Below are positions 17,155 to 25,938 of a stretch of DNA of 64,000 bases, in pieces. Both the position numbers and the translations under genes were made by a program. The DNA is from Bacteroidales bacterium (GTDB lineage Bacteria > Bacteroidota > Bacteroidia > Bacteroidales > Lentimicrobiaceae): positions 1 through 64,000 of the forward strand of contig JAEUTG010000012.1 in assembly GCA_016788045.1 (NCBI GenBank). The letters are read 5' to 3'. The notes beneath the pieces are model-generated. The model was given only the letters and a program-made list of their open reading frames with translations, did no database searches and was not told where the DNA came from. Numbering within the stretch: position 1 is the first letter of the stretch; every line of letters starts with the position of its first letter.

Positions 17155-18348
17155 TCAGTAATCGCCTGAAAATATCTCAAGACGCTTTCCGTCAGAGGAG
17201 ACGCTTTGGGCAATGATTTTATTGCGGCTGAATATAAGATTCACCCTGGTAGTGGTTTCAGGCAGAATGATGTCTTCAACGTTGCCTTCACGATTGATGC
17301 GAATGGGTTTACCATCCGTTGCATTGTATCCGTAAAAACATCCCTGCCGGAAAAAGCTCAGCGGGTGCACTACAGGATTTCCGGAATACAGAACTTCGAT
17401 TTGTCCGTTATTTCCGACCAGCCGATACAAGCTTGTTTCCAGCTGATTAGAATTTGGCAGGTTAATGGTGGTCGCCATGTACAGGGTGTCGTCTTTTTTA
17501 TCAATGTAGGCACGGCAGAGTTGAGGATCATACCACTCGGGCGGATTGTTATTCAGCCAAAGGGTGTCCAGGTTTTCAGTGCCCCTCGAGATTCCGGCAT
17601 AGGTCGCTTCATTGGTTGATTGAAAGAAACCCGAATAGATATTGTGCGATACATCGTAAGGGAAAGCAGACCAGGATTCGTCGAACCAGTGCCCGACGGC
17701 CTTGGGTGCACTCAGTTCATTGCTTGCAATGAATTGAGCTTCATCAATCCAGTTGCCGTAGTTAAAAGGCCAGATGCTGATACCACTGATGTATCTTATC
17801 AGAAACCTGTTCAGAAACTGATAGGTATACTGATCTTGCATGCCTGTAAAAATCTGTGGTATCTGGGCATTGATACCGAATACCGTGCCCGTCTGGGTGA
17901 TGGTGCTGTTTATTTTGTCGTACCAGAATAAAAGGAATCCGGGATGGTCGAATGCGAAAGACATTGAGTTGGAGACATTGTTAGGAAAGGTGCCATGGTC
18001 AAACTTACGGCTGACATTGCCATTATAACAGTTTGCAGCCATGTATTTTGTGATGGATTTCGCGGCGTTCTGGTTCAGTAATACCAAACGGATGCTGTCG
18101 TTGTAATCATCGGCATATTGCAGCCAGAGGAAAGGGTAGGCTACCGGTTCTGAGGTACCAAAGCCCGCTTCAAACCTGTACCCGTTCAGGTTGGTTGCCA
18201 GTTGCGACTGATTGTAGGTAACAATATACCGTCCGCTGTCAGCTGGGGTCTCTGGCTGGTCTTCCGGTTTTTTCTCCTTTTCACAGGAGAAACTGATTGC
18301 CATAAGCAATAACCATAGAATGACTGAATAAGTGGGATGTTTTTTCAT
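17155..18348 (-). CDS. Lipoprotein of unknown function
   Basis: A 397-residue lipoprotein. The signal peptide MKKHPTYSVILWLLLMAISF ends in a SC lipobox (FSCEKEKK) and is followed by an acidic/Pro-rich tether. The ATG at 18348 is chosen because the next upstream start would add 14 residues before the signal. The mature part has repeated beta-strand-like segments, including YNATDGKPIRINREGNVEDI near the C-terminus, suggestive of a propeller-like surface protein, but no family is recognised. Its promoter should lie in the 409-bp divergent spacer shared with the M15-like peptidase gene. Confidence 0.72.
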   Translation of the reverse strand: MKKHPTYSVILWLLLMAISFSCEKEKKPEDQPETPADSGRYIVTYNQSQLATNLNGYRFEAGFGTSEPVAYPFLWLQYADDYNDSIRLVLLNQNAAKSITKYMAANCYNGNVSRKFDHGTFPNNVSNSMSFAFDHPGFLLFWYDKINSTITQTGTVFGINAQIPQIFTGMQDQYTYQFLNRFLIRYISGISIWPFNYGNWIDEAQFIASNELSAPKAVGHWFDESWSAFPYDVSHNIYSGFFQSTNEATYAGISRGTENLDTLWLNNNPPEWYDPQLCRAYIDKKDDTLYMATTINLPNSNQLETSLYRLVGNNGQIEVLYSGNPVVHPLSFFRQGCFYGYNATDGKPIRINREGNVEDIILPETTTRVNLIFSRNKIIAQSVSSDGKRLEIFSGDY

Positions 18349-18757
18349 AGGAAGAAGGGCTTTAATGGAAATTTCAAAGGTAGCTGCCATTCAGGGTCTT
18401 TGTATCAGTATGGATCGGTATTTTGTACATTTTCAGGTAATTGTATTCCTGATTGTTGTGATTCACTTTTTTCTGTTCAGGGTTCCTGCTGGTGAAAGCA
18501 TTTTCATGACACCTGCCACAGGAATTGATAAACATTGTTTTTTTTAGTGAATTCCGACAGATATTCAAATGATTTACGATGAAGCCGGCACTGAGCAAAT
18601 ACCAGATCTACTCATTTTGATCGGGTTTAAAGAATATGAGCGTCTGTTAATTAAATGTTAATGCCATGCTGACTGCCAACCATTGATGCCTTCAGGATGT
18701 TTACAGCTACGTTGTCTGACAGCCCTCAAAAGCAGTATCATTAAACCCCGACTAACC
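18349..18757. other. Divergent intergenic region
   Basis: About 410 bp between the leftward lipoprotein gene and the rightward M15-like peptidase gene. It is AT-rich between about 18.38 and 18.66 kb and should hold both promoters. No RNA gene, repeat or convincing small ORF is seen. Confidence 0.4.
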
Positions 18758-19222
18758 ATGATAGAAAACATCCGGTTCACCCCCAATTTCACCTTGCACG
18801 AACTGCTGGTAACGCAGAGCAGAAGGTTTGATGAAGAGCAGTACAACCCGCCTCAGCACATTGTTGACAACCTTCGGGCATTGAGCGAGCACATTCTCCA
18901 GCCTCTGCGCGATGCCCTGGGCACACCGCTGACGGTCAACAGCGGATACCGCTGTCCTTCGCTCAACCGATCCATCAACGGGGCGCGCAACAGTCAACAC
19001 ATGAGCGGCCATGCTGCCGATATCTGCGACAACCTTCATGGCAACCGTTTTCTGTTTGAAAAAATCATTGAACTCGGACTGCCTTTCGATCAGCTGATTG
19101 ATGAGTTTGGTTTCCGCTGGGTGCACATCTCCTACGATCCGGCACGCAACCGGCGGCAGGTGCTGCAGGCTGTAAAAGATGCCAAAGGGAAAACGGTTTA
19201 CATCGTTCCCGGCGGATTCTGA
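18758..19222 (+). CDS. M15-type peptidase (D-Ala-D-Ala carboxypeptidase-like)
   Basis: A 154-residue protein of the peptidase M15_3 type. Zinc-site motifs are SGYRCPSLN, NSQHMSGHAADI (His and Asp ligands) and WVHISY (third ligand). Relatives cut peptidoglycan stem peptides and are also found in phages and T6SS-like contexts. No signal peptide is evident from the chosen ATG at 18758 (MIENIRFTPNFTLHELL), which matches the usual N-terminus FTLxEL, so it may act in the cytoplasm or be exported by an unknown route. It converges on the second radical SAM gene with only 5 bp between the stops. Confidence 0.85.
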   Translation: MIENIRFTPNFTLHELLVTQSRRFDEEQYNPPQHIVDNLRALSEHILQPLRDALGTPLTVNSGYRCPSLNRSINGARNSQHMSGHAADICDNLHGNRFLFEKIIELGLPFDQLIDEFGFRWVHISYDPARNRRQVLQAVKDAKGKTVYIVPGGF

Positions 19223-19227
19223 TCTTT

Positions 19228-20361
19228 TCAGACCGTAAGACCGGAAAGTACAGCCCGGATGCCCGACACCAGCGGTTTCAGCTGTTCGGGTGATTTATCC
19301 TGAAGCGCTTTGTATTTCAGTGGCGAAGTGACCATGCGTGAAAACATTTCAGCCGCAGCCAGCACCCTGAGCTTGTTGAACCGGCACATCTTCCGGTCGA
19401 AAGCCCCCATGTCGCCTCGCGTTGCGTAGTTTAGCCCATAGCAGGGCGAACAATAGGAGAAAATAAAACAGTCTTCGCAGCCGGGTGAGAGCAGCAGTCC
19501 ATCGTTGGTTTTTAATTTTTCAAAACACTGATCTGCACCGGCTTTGTTGTAGTTCTGGGTTGGATCACCAATAAAGGCATGGCAGGGGTATGGATGGCCA
19601 TTCACATCGTACGCCACGATGTTGTCGCCGGCTCCGCAGGCTCTGTTGCGCGGAATCTTCGCCTCCGGGGCAAAGTTCTGCATGGGAATTCCGATCAGTT
19701 CGCAGGGCACCTTTCCGGGATGGTCCACAAAATAATCAGCCAGTTTCTTCAGTTCCAGGGCAAACAGCGGCAGGTGCTTTTCTTCGTCCCAGTCAACTTC
19801 TTTGGCCAGGCTTGGGTTTACAATAAAGCCTTCATCCGAAAGTGTCAGGTAATTCTCAAAAATCCGGTCTACCGTATTGGGGGCTATGGTCATCTTTACC
19901 GGTTGTAAGGGCCAGTTTTCAAGAAAGAAGGTGCGGTCGATTCGGTCCCACGATCCCGAACGGTTGAGGTTGTGCGATTCGCGGCCACCGTCGATGCTCA
20001 GGATGGGTAGAAAACGCTTGCGGTACCCGGTAAGCCATTCGCGGATTTCAGGCGTCAGCACGGTGCCGTTGGTGGTCACCATGCACACGATGTTAAGTTC
20101 GGGGTAAGTCTGCCAGGCCCATTCAGCGATTTCCTTCATTTCGCGGAAGGCAAGAAAGGGTTCCCCACCATGGAAGATCAGGTAGTATTCACCGGTATTT
20201 TCACGGCTGTTGCTGATGTCGCGGCTGATGACCGGTTTGATGGCCTCCGGTGAGATAACCTGCCTGTTCTTTACCGGTTCGTAGCAATAGGAACACGCCA
20301 GGTTGCAGTGGTTGGTAACCATGACGAAAATCTCCCTGCTGCGTTTCGATTCACCTCTCAT
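19228..20361 (-). CDS. Radical SAM/SPASM peptide-modifying enzyme (second of the RiPP cassette)
   Basis: A 377-residue radical SAM enzyme. The [4Fe-4S] motif is CNLACSYC (C19, C23, C26), followed by FHGGEPFL and the VTTNGT strand. A C-terminal SPASM domain is shown by CGAGDNIVAYDVNGHPYPC and the cluster CEDCFIFSYCSPC with a later Cys, which bind auxiliary Fe-S clusters. SPASM enzymes of this size form carbon-sulfur or carbon-carbon crosslinks in ribosomal peptides or act as sulfatase maturases; no sulfatase is nearby. The gene starts 12 bp after the other radical SAM gene and ends the cassette that begins with a Cys-rich 54-residue precursor. It converges on the M15-like gene. The exact chemistry is unknown. 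Confidence 0.88.
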   Translation of the reverse strand: MRGESKRSREIFVMVTNHCNLACSYCYEPVKNRQVISPEAIKPVISRDISNSRENTGEYYLIFHGGEPFLAFREMKEIAEWAWQTYPELNIVCMVTTNGTVLTPEIREWLTGYRKRFLPILSIDGGRESHNLNRSGSWDRIDRTFFLENWPLQPVKMTIAPNTVDRIFENYLTLSDEGFIVNPSLAKEVDWDEEKHLPLFALELKKLADYFVDHPGKVPCELIGIPMQNFAPEAKIPRNRACGAGDNIVAYDVNGHPYPCHAFIGDPTQNYNKAGADQCFEKLKTNDGLLLSPGCEDCFIFSYCSPCYGLNYATRGDMGAFDRKMCRFNKLRVLAAAEMFSRMVTSPLKYKALQDKSPEQLKPLVSGIRAVLSGLTV

Positions 20362-20373
20362 AGCTCAGTTAAT

Positions 20374-21504
20374 TTAAAAAGGAACATCGGGGTTCAGGTT
20401 GTCGAGGATAAACTTAGATCCGGCGAGCATAGCTTTTTTCTGACTCTGGCTTCGATGACGCAGGAAGATGTGGTCAGGGATTTCGGTGAGGAGCCGCAGA
20501 TGAAAATAGGCATTTGCAGTAAACAGAGTCTTCGACATCAGGCAGCTTGTACGACTCTGTTCCGGGTCTTTTCTAAGGCTGGCCACACTCGCCGGACAGG
20601 AGTGGCAGAGGTGCCGGATACAGCAGGATGAGCAGGCTTCGCTGAGGTATTGAGCCTGTTGAAGACCGATGTATTCAGCTGGTATCTTCCATGTTCCGGT
20701 ATTGTAATAGCTGCTGCATCGATGGCAGGCCAGGATGTTTCCCTGGGTGTCGGCAGCAACGGAATTATAACCGGGCCGGCAGGCGGTAACGGCACCGGGG
20801 TCATTCACTGCCCAGGTAGCCATGGAAAGCAGGTTAAACGGATACAGTTCCGGGCTGTTCAGATAGAAATCAATCAGTTTCAGCAATTGCTGACTGAGTC
20901 GGTTTGCCGGTTCCCGGGAAGCCCAGTCAACTCCATCGGCAAGTACACATTTTATCCGGAATCCGGCTTCAGCCAGGCTGATGATGTTGCCGGCCATACG
21001 ATCCAGGGTAGCAGGTGAGACCACGGTACTCACAACAGGATCGGCCAGTCTGTTGCGGAAAAAATCAAAGTCGATCTGGTCAAACGAGCCGCTGCGGTAA
21101 CTGTTGTGATCTTCCCCGGTACCATCGAGGCTCAGTTCAACGCTGAAGAGGTCGCTGTTGCTGAGCAGCCAGTCCTGAATTTCACCATGAACCAGCGTTC
21201 CGTTTGTTACAGCCTTAAACCTGATTCTATGGTGAGCAAGAGTTTCCCTTGCCCATTTTACGAGATCGCGGATGAGTGGAAATTCAAGGAAAGGCTCTCC
21301 TCCCATGAGCAGGATGTTCAGGATGCCGTTTTCCGGGGAATGCTCCGAAAGCGTCCGCCCGATGAGCGAGCGGGCCGTTTCAGGGCTCATGCTTCGGTTC
21401 ATGCTCTTGTCGCAGAAGCAGTAATCACAGCTGAGATTGCACTTTTCGGTAATGATCAGGGAAAGCTGAAACGCACCGGAGACAGGAATTGTTTGGGCCG
21501 ACAT
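20374..21504 (-). CDS. Radical SAM/SPASM peptide-modifying enzyme (first of the RiPP cassette)
   Basis: A 376-residue radical SAM enzyme with CNLSCDYC (C22, C26, C29), LMGGEPFLEFP and VTNGT motifs, and a SPASM domain (ACRPGYNSVAADTQG, then CSSCCIRHLCHSC and a final Cys). Both radical SAM proteins of the cassette keep all cluster ligands, so neither is a pseudo-enzyme. They are clearly related but diverged, which points to two different modifications or to a heteromeric maturase. The gene follows the precursor after a 120-bp spacer holding a strong hairpin. A role in crosslinking the precursor tail is inferred from context. Confidence 0.88.
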   Translation of the reverse strand: MSAQTIPVSGAFQLSLIITEKCNLSCDYCFCDKSMNRSMSPETARSLIGRTLSEHSPENGILNILLMGGEPFLEFPLIRDLVKWARETLAHHRIRFKAVTNGTLVHGEIQDWLLSNSDLFSVELSLDGTGEDHNSYRSGSFDQIDFDFFRNRLADPVVSTVVSPATLDRMAGNIISLAEAGFRIKCVLADGVDWASREPANRLSQQLLKLIDFYLNSPELYPFNLLSMATWAVNDPGAVTACRPGYNSVAADTQGNILACHRCSSYYNTGTWKIPAEYIGLQQAQYLSEACSSCCIRHLCHSCPASVASLRKDPEQSRTSCLMSKTLFTANAYFHLRLLTEIPDHIFLRHRSQSQKKAMLAGSKFILDNLNPDVPF

Positions 21505-21559
21505 GCAGGTAGCAGAAATTAGGGCATAGCGTTACGGAATCATTGCGATCGGTCAGAAT

Positions 21560-21598
21560 AAATCCGGACAAGAGGGCGAGGGCCCTTTGTCCGGATTT
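21560..21598 (-). terminator. Intercistronic hairpin between precursor and maturase genes
   Basis: AAATCCGGACAA (21560-21571) and TTGTCCGGATTT (21587-21598) pair perfectly over 12 bp, with further GGG/CCC pairing in the loop. On the minus strand it is followed by only a weak T-run (TTTATT). It is likely an attenuator or RNA-stabilising stem that lets the precursor be made in excess of the enzymes. Confidence 0.7.
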
Positions 21599-21624
21599 TA
21601 CATTCATTTTCAAACAGGTTTCGG

Positions 21625-21789
21625 TCAGCCGGTAATGCCGTTGGCACAGGTGCCACCCCAGCAGCCGGTGCAATCTTCCTTCTGAAGATCAATGTCCTGC
21701 TCGTTTTCGATGGTGTTGAGTGAATCCATCAGGGCGTTCATTTTTTCAAGAACTTCGTCGCTCGGTTTAAATACTTCCTTTAATTCCAT
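21625..21789 (-). CDS. RiPP precursor peptide with Cys-rich core
   Basis: A 54-residue peptide, MELKEVFKPSDEVLEKMNAL followed by an acidic middle part and a C-terminal tail CTGCWGGTCANGITG with C40, C43 and C48. Residues 1-38 are acidic and helix-prone like a leader; the tail is a short Gly/Cys/Trp core in the CxxCWGGxC pattern. There is no signal peptide. It directly precedes two radical SAM/SPASM genes on the same strand, the standard arrangement of a radical-SAM RiPP. A much longer in-frame start upstream gives an unlikely N-terminal extension, so I place the start at 21789. No peptidase or transporter for export is visible beside it. The family is not recognised with certainty; it may be related to Bacteroidota precursor families with GG-containing tails. 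Confidence 0.82.
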   Translation of the reverse strand: MELKEVFKPSDEVLEKMNALMDSLNTIENEQDIDLQKEDCTGCWGGTCANGITG

Positions 21790-21955
21790 AGCATTTGTTG
21801 TTAACAGGTTAGTTCTGCAATTATTGAGGATATCTGACAGGCACCAGAACTTCCAACACCGGTCAGGGTTTATTCTATATCGGAAATTAATCCTGAAAGC
21901 ATATAAAAGTAATGCAGGCGTTGCTGTTCTGTTAACCAGCATTCGCCCGGCCATA

Positions 21956-21986
21956 CAAACGTACATCATTCAGCAACGATTTGCAA
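21956..21986 (-). promoter_or_regulatory. Candidate promoter of the RiPP cassette
   Basis: On the minus strand TTG (21986-21984) lies 20 nt before TACGTTTG (21963-21956), a good match to the Bacteroidota -33/-7 pattern. Transcription would start near 21950, leaving a 5' leader of about 160 nt before the precursor ATG. Confidence 0.55.
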
Positions 21987-22074
21987 GCCTTCACCGCTTT
22001 TTTTACAATGAAGCCGGCATTTTCAGTTGACTAAATCTTTGATTCAGGGGGCTTTATTATTCAATAAAAAATTC

Positions 22075-22082
22075 TACCTTTG
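22075..22082 (+). promoter_or_regulatory. -7 element of the trigger factor gene
   Basis: TACCTTTG matches TAnnTTTG about 80 nt before the tig ATG. No clear TTG is found at the expected -33 distance. Confidence 0.38.
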
Positions 22083-22162
22083 CCGCTCCTGCGAAGTGCA
22101 GGGCTTAACAGCGCTTAATGGCTGATAATGAATACACAACAAATTAATCTACCCGTATAACA

Positions 22163-23509
22163 ATGAATATTGAATTGCAGAACACCGGTGATCTGACCGC
22201 CACCATCCGCATCGACCTTAGTCCGGCTGACTATGAAGAGAAAGTAATGAAAGTGCTGAAGGATTATCAGCGTAAGGCCCAGATGCCCGGTTTCAGGCCT
22301 GGAAAAGTGCCTTTCGGACTGACCAAAAAGATGTATGGACAAGCGGTTACCGCTGACGAGATCAACAAACTGCTCAACCAGTCGCTGGAGAACTACATCA
22401 GGGAGCAGCAGATTGATCTGATCGGCAATGCAATTCCGAATACTGAAAAGACACAGGAATTTGACTGGAGCAATCCGGGCGAGATGAGTTTCTATTTCGA
22501 CCTGGGACTCAGTCCGAAGTTTGACCTTGTTCTGGATAAAAGTCTGGACCTGAATTTTTATCACATTGAGATTTCGGAAGAAATGGCTGGTAAGTACCTC
22601 GACGACCTGCGCCGCCGCAATGGTGAGCCCGCCGATGTGGAGTCTTTCGAAAAAGGAGATCTGCTGAAGGGATCATTTGCCGAGCTGGATGAAGAAGGCA
22701 AGGTGAAAGAGGGTGGTATTGCCACAGAGGGTACTGTTAACCCGGATGTTTTCGCCGATGAAGCGGATCAGGCATTGTTTGCCGGGGTGAAATCCGGCAG
22801 TGTGGTGACTTTCCATCCGATGAAGGCCTCGGGCAATGCCACCGATGTGGCTGCCATGCTGGGCATCACGAAAGAGCAGGCAGAACAGCTTACCTCTGCC
22901 TTTAACTTCACCGTAAAATCGATAAGCCGCATGATGCCTGCTGAGGTGAATGCTGAGTTCTTCGAAAAAGTTTATCCAGGCGTCGAAATTGCCGATGAAG
23001 CAGCACTGCTTGAAAAAATCAGGGAGGATGCCGCCGGCTCATTTGTTGGAGAAAGTGACAAAAAATTCTTCAACGATGCGGTTAAAGCCATCATTGAGAA
23101 ATCAGCCATTGCCCTTCCCGATGAATTTCTGAAACGCTGGCTGGTAGAGGTAAACGAAAAGATCAGTGCCGAAGAGATTGAAGCCCATTATGATGACTAT
23201 GCCCGTTCGATGCGCTGGCAGCTGATTGAGAACCGCATGATCCGTGAATATGGTGTGGAGGTTACCGAAGAAGAAATCCGTGATGTGTTCAGGGGTTACT
23301 TCCGCAGGCCGGGCAGCAGCGAGATGGACGACGACATGAAGATGCGCATCGACAGCATTGTGGATTCATTTATGAAGAACAAGGAAGATGTCCGCCGCAT
23401 CAACGATCAGTTGTTTGAGCAGAAACTCATGGGCCTGATGAAAGAGAAGGTTCAGCCTGAAGTGAAGAAGGTGACTTACGATGAGTTTGTCGCCCTGGCG
23501 CGTGATTAA
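22163..23509 (+). CDS. tig: Trigger factor (ribosome-associated chaperone)
   Basis: A 448-residue trigger factor, which binds at the ribosome exit tunnel and shields nascent chains. The ribosome-binding signature GFRPGKVP sits at residues 43-50, as in E. coli, preceded by the N-terminal domain (ATIRIDLSPADYEEKVMKVL). A central FKBP-like segment (about 150-240) is divergent, as in other Bacteroidota, so peptidyl-prolyl isomerase activity is doubtful. A long helical C-terminal domain with many charged residues completes it. It is monocistronic with a very strong terminator. In many Bacteroidota tig is followed by clpP and clpX; here a three-gene adhesin cluster separates them. Confidence 0.95.
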   Translation: MNIELQNTGDLTATIRIDLSPADYEEKVMKVLKDYQRKAQMPGFRPGKVPFGLTKKMYGQAVTADEINKLLNQSLENYIREQQIDLIGNAIPNTEKTQEFDWSNPGEMSFYFDLGLSPKFDLVLDKSLDLNFYHIEISEEMAGKYLDDLRRRNGEPADVESFEKGDLLKGSFAELDEEGKVKEGGIATEGTVNPDVFADEADQALFAGVKSGSVVTFHPMKASGNATDVAAMLGITKEQAEQLTSAFNFTVKSISRMMPAEVNAEFFEKVYPGVEIADEAALLEKIREDAAGSFVGESDKKFFNDAVKAIIEKSAIALPDEFLKRWLVEVNEKISAEEIEAHYDDYARSMRWQLIENRMIREYGVEVTEEEIRDVFRGYFRRPGSSEMDDDMKMRIDSIVDSFMKNKEDVRRINDQLFEQKLMGLMKEKVQPEVKKVTYDEFVALARD

Positions 23510-23584
23510 TCTGAAAGGATAATATTCGGCCGGCCGAAAGTCTGACCCTTTTCAGTCAATGCCAGAATCGGATTGATGAGTCAT

Positions 23585-23626
23585 AAAAAGGTGCAGTGAA
23601 ACAGTTAAGTTTCACTGCACCTTTTT
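23585..23626 (+). terminator. Strong terminator of tig (possibly bidirectional)
   Basis: Eighteen-base perfect arms (AAAAAGGTGCAGTGAAAC at 23585-23602 and its complement at 23609-23626) around a 6-nt loop, with A and T tracts on both sides. It could also serve the leftward adhesin gene that ends at 23901. Confidence 0.92.
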
Positions 23627-23900
23627 ATTTATTCCAGCTGTAAAACTGTTTTTTGTTAACCTTCCGGAATCGGTTAATGACATCCTTCCCCACACTGAGA
23701 TGTTGTTCAGGAAATGGTGGCTGATGTTTTTTCAACCCGTGAAGTCGTTCTTGCACCAACTTCATGCTGATATTCACAGGTATCCGTTGTTCTTTTGCTG
23801 AATTAGGCAGATCCTGAGCTTTTTGAAGAAAGCTGCCAAACCGGTCTGATAGACTTCATTAATTCTATTATGTTGTTTCCGGATTTCAGTTCAGGGTATT

Positions 23901-25844
23901 TTATTTGTCTCTGGCTTTATATTTCAGGGACTCGTTTTTTTTGTCCGGACTGTAATCCCGACCCATTTCGGCAGGTTTTCCATAGCCCTCAGGGTAAATG
24001 TATGTTCCTTTCTCAGATTGAGGTTTTTCAACTTCAGCCTGATAACCTTTGTCACGAACCCAGGGATCATTGCGAACGGCAGTCACTTGCCAGGAAACTT
24101 TCAAGCCGTGCTCCCCGCCGCTGATCAGGAACTGATTTCCTTTGATTTCGTCGGCTATATAAACCGGCGCCCATTTACCAACCGGTGTTAAGTGATAGGT
24201 AAAGTCAATATTTATCGACTCGAAATAATCCGGTAAACTTACGCTTGCTGAACCGTTTTCGTCCAGGATTACAGTGCCTCGATACATATTATATGGTTCG
24301 GGGCTTTCGGTATTGAAGTGATAAAGGTATTTTTCTGATGGATCCAGAGGATGGTCAATGATAAACGATTTGTTTCCGCTTACGGTCAGATTTTCAGATA
24401 CATAAACATTCCCCTGGGAGTAAACTCCGTAGTTATTGCCGCCAGGTGCATCGGCGAACACGGCTTTGGCACCTGAAGCCGCAGTTGCCTCTCCGTAAAG
24501 GCCAAAAAACGGGGCATCACCTCTGATACCGGTAGTTGTGCCGAGCCCATACACGCCACGACCTAATCCATCTGTAGCGGTGGACACGCCATGTACACCT
24601 GTTGCTGAAGCTGACTGACCATACACTCCATAGGCTTCAATAGTTGTGGAAGTCGAAACTCCATTTACACCTCTTCCGGAAACGGTTTCCCCATAAACAC
24701 CCCAGCCTCCGCTGTCGTGAGTACCGCGTACTCCGTAACCGAAATTGTTTAAAGCAAAATTCCTCCCATGCACTCCTGCAGACCCTCCGGGAGTGGTAGT
24801 GCTCAGCGCGTAACCCCTCACTCCGGTAGCGCCACTGGAGGTAGATTCAGTCTCGCCCCATACTCCGGGTAGGCTGCCGGGTCCGGATTTTACGCCCCGT
24901 ATAGCCCAGTTTGTAGTGGATTGGCTGTAAATGCTTCCAGCCACATCGAGACGCTGGGAAGGGGTGGAAGTTCCAAGGCCCAGATTTCCGTTTTTGAGTA
25001 ACACAAGGGCATCGCTGCTGCCGGAGAAACCATTGCCGATTACAAAAAGCCGGTCCAAAGAATTCCAGGTAGTGGCACTGGCTGGTGTATAAGAGGTGTT
25101 GTTGTATCCAAGAACAGTTTCAACGAAAGAGGGGGCGGTTGTATTTTCACCAAAGGCGGTAGCACTGTTGCCTGATGCATTCGTATTAAAGCCGAAAGCT
25201 GTGGATTGCGACCCTGAGGCGGTGGTAACAGAACCCCATGCACTGGAGAAAGATCCAGATGCTTTTGTGTTAAATCCGGTTGCTGTAGAATAAATGCCAA
25301 GATTGCTGTTGTCCCATTGGGTGCTCGTTACATTTCCTGCCCTGAAAGCTGCTTTATCGGGAAACCACATCATACGGGTACCTGGTCCCTGAGCCGGCGG
25401 GTTTCCAACACCGGAAGTCTTAAAAACGCCCTCAAACAATACATTTCCCCCGCTGCTGCCGGAACCGGAAGTGTGTAACAGTGCTGAAGGGTAGGGTACA
25501 CCAATGCCCACATTTGCCTGATTGTAAGTAAGGTTGTTGTCCTCGTCTTTCAGCCATTTATCTCCGTAATCAACACGGATCCACCCTTCTCCGGTCATCA
25601 CAAACAGGGCATTGAAGTCGGTGTCATAGACAACCAGTCCGGATGCCGGGGCTGCAATGCTTGCCCGTTGTGCAGAGGTAAGCCGTGGAAAAAGTAAACC
25701 TTTGGTGGTAGACTCAACATCGAGCATGGCCGATGGGTCAGGCGGGGCATTGGTTTCATTGATCGCAACGCCCTGTGAATGAACCTCCGTAAGGAAGCCC
25801 ATTAAAATCAGGGTAATCAAAAGAAGTAAGGGATTCCTTTTCAT
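23901..25844 (-). CDS. Adhesin-like secreted protein with YadA-head-type repeats
   Basis: A 647-residue protein with a signal peptide (cleaved near EVHSQG), then the Bacteroidota N-terminal module INETNAPPDPSAMLDVESTT through ALFVMTGEGWIRVDYGDKW (about 25-105). The long middle part repeats short Gly-rich turns (ATGFNTKASGSFSSAWG, STAFGFNTNASG, then GVYG/GVHG/GVRG motifs about every 15-20 residues), like YadA-head or tail-fibre folds. A C-terminal beta domain (DHPLDPSEKYLYHFNTESPE through VSWQVTAVRN) and a charged Lys/Glu-rich tail follow. It is probably a trimeric surface fibre. Two paralogous genes follow the same N-terminal plan at 25939 and 27149, pointing to local duplication. Confidence 0.82.
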   Translation of the reverse strand: MKRNPLLLLITLILMGFLTEVHSQGVAINETNAPPDPSAMLDVESTTKGLLFPRLTSAQRASIAAPASGLVVYDTDFNALFVMTGEGWIRVDYGDKWLKDEDNNLTYNQANVGIGVPYPSALLHTSGSGSSGGNVLFEGVFKTSGVGNPPAQGPGTRMMWFPDKAAFRAGNVTSTQWDNSNLGIYSTATGFNTKASGSFSSAWGSVTTASGSQSTAFGFNTNASGNSATAFGENTTAPSFVETVLGYNNTSYTPASATTWNSLDRLFVIGNGFSGSSDALVLLKNGNLGLGTSTPSQRLDVAGSIYSQSTTNWAIRGVKSGPGSLPGVWGETESTSSGATGVRGYALSTTTPGGSAGVHGRNFALNNFGYGVRGTHDSGGWGVYGETVSGRGVNGVSTSTTIEAYGVYGQSASATGVHGVSTATDGLGRGVYGLGTTTGIRGDAPFFGLYGEATAASGAKAVFADAPGGNNYGVYSQGNVYVSENLTVSGNKSFIIDHPLDPSEKYLYHFNTESPEPYNMYRGTVILDENGSASVSLPDYFESINIDFTYHLTPVGKWAPVYIADEIKGNQFLISGGEHGLKVSWQVTAVRNDPWVRDKGYQAEVEKPQSEKGTYIYPEGYGKPAEMGRDYSPDKKNESLKYKARDK

Positions 25845-25938
25845 GTATTTTCGCGTTAAAGTTAAATACTGACTCGAAACAACAGCAGAAGAACCTGGCC
25901 GGAGTTCTGAATAGACCTGTTCTTAAGAAGATGAATTC

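Noticed and set aside
18758..19222. M15-like peptidase as the leader protease of the RiPP cassette
   Set aside because: It is on the opposite strand with only convergent stops, and its motifs fit D-Ala-D-Ala peptidases; there is no evidence for a link.
21425..21673. 82-codon frame overlapping the RiPP spacer
   Set aside because: Overlaps the first radical SAM gene and precursor out of frame, with a Cys/Leu-rich unstructured product; a shadow.
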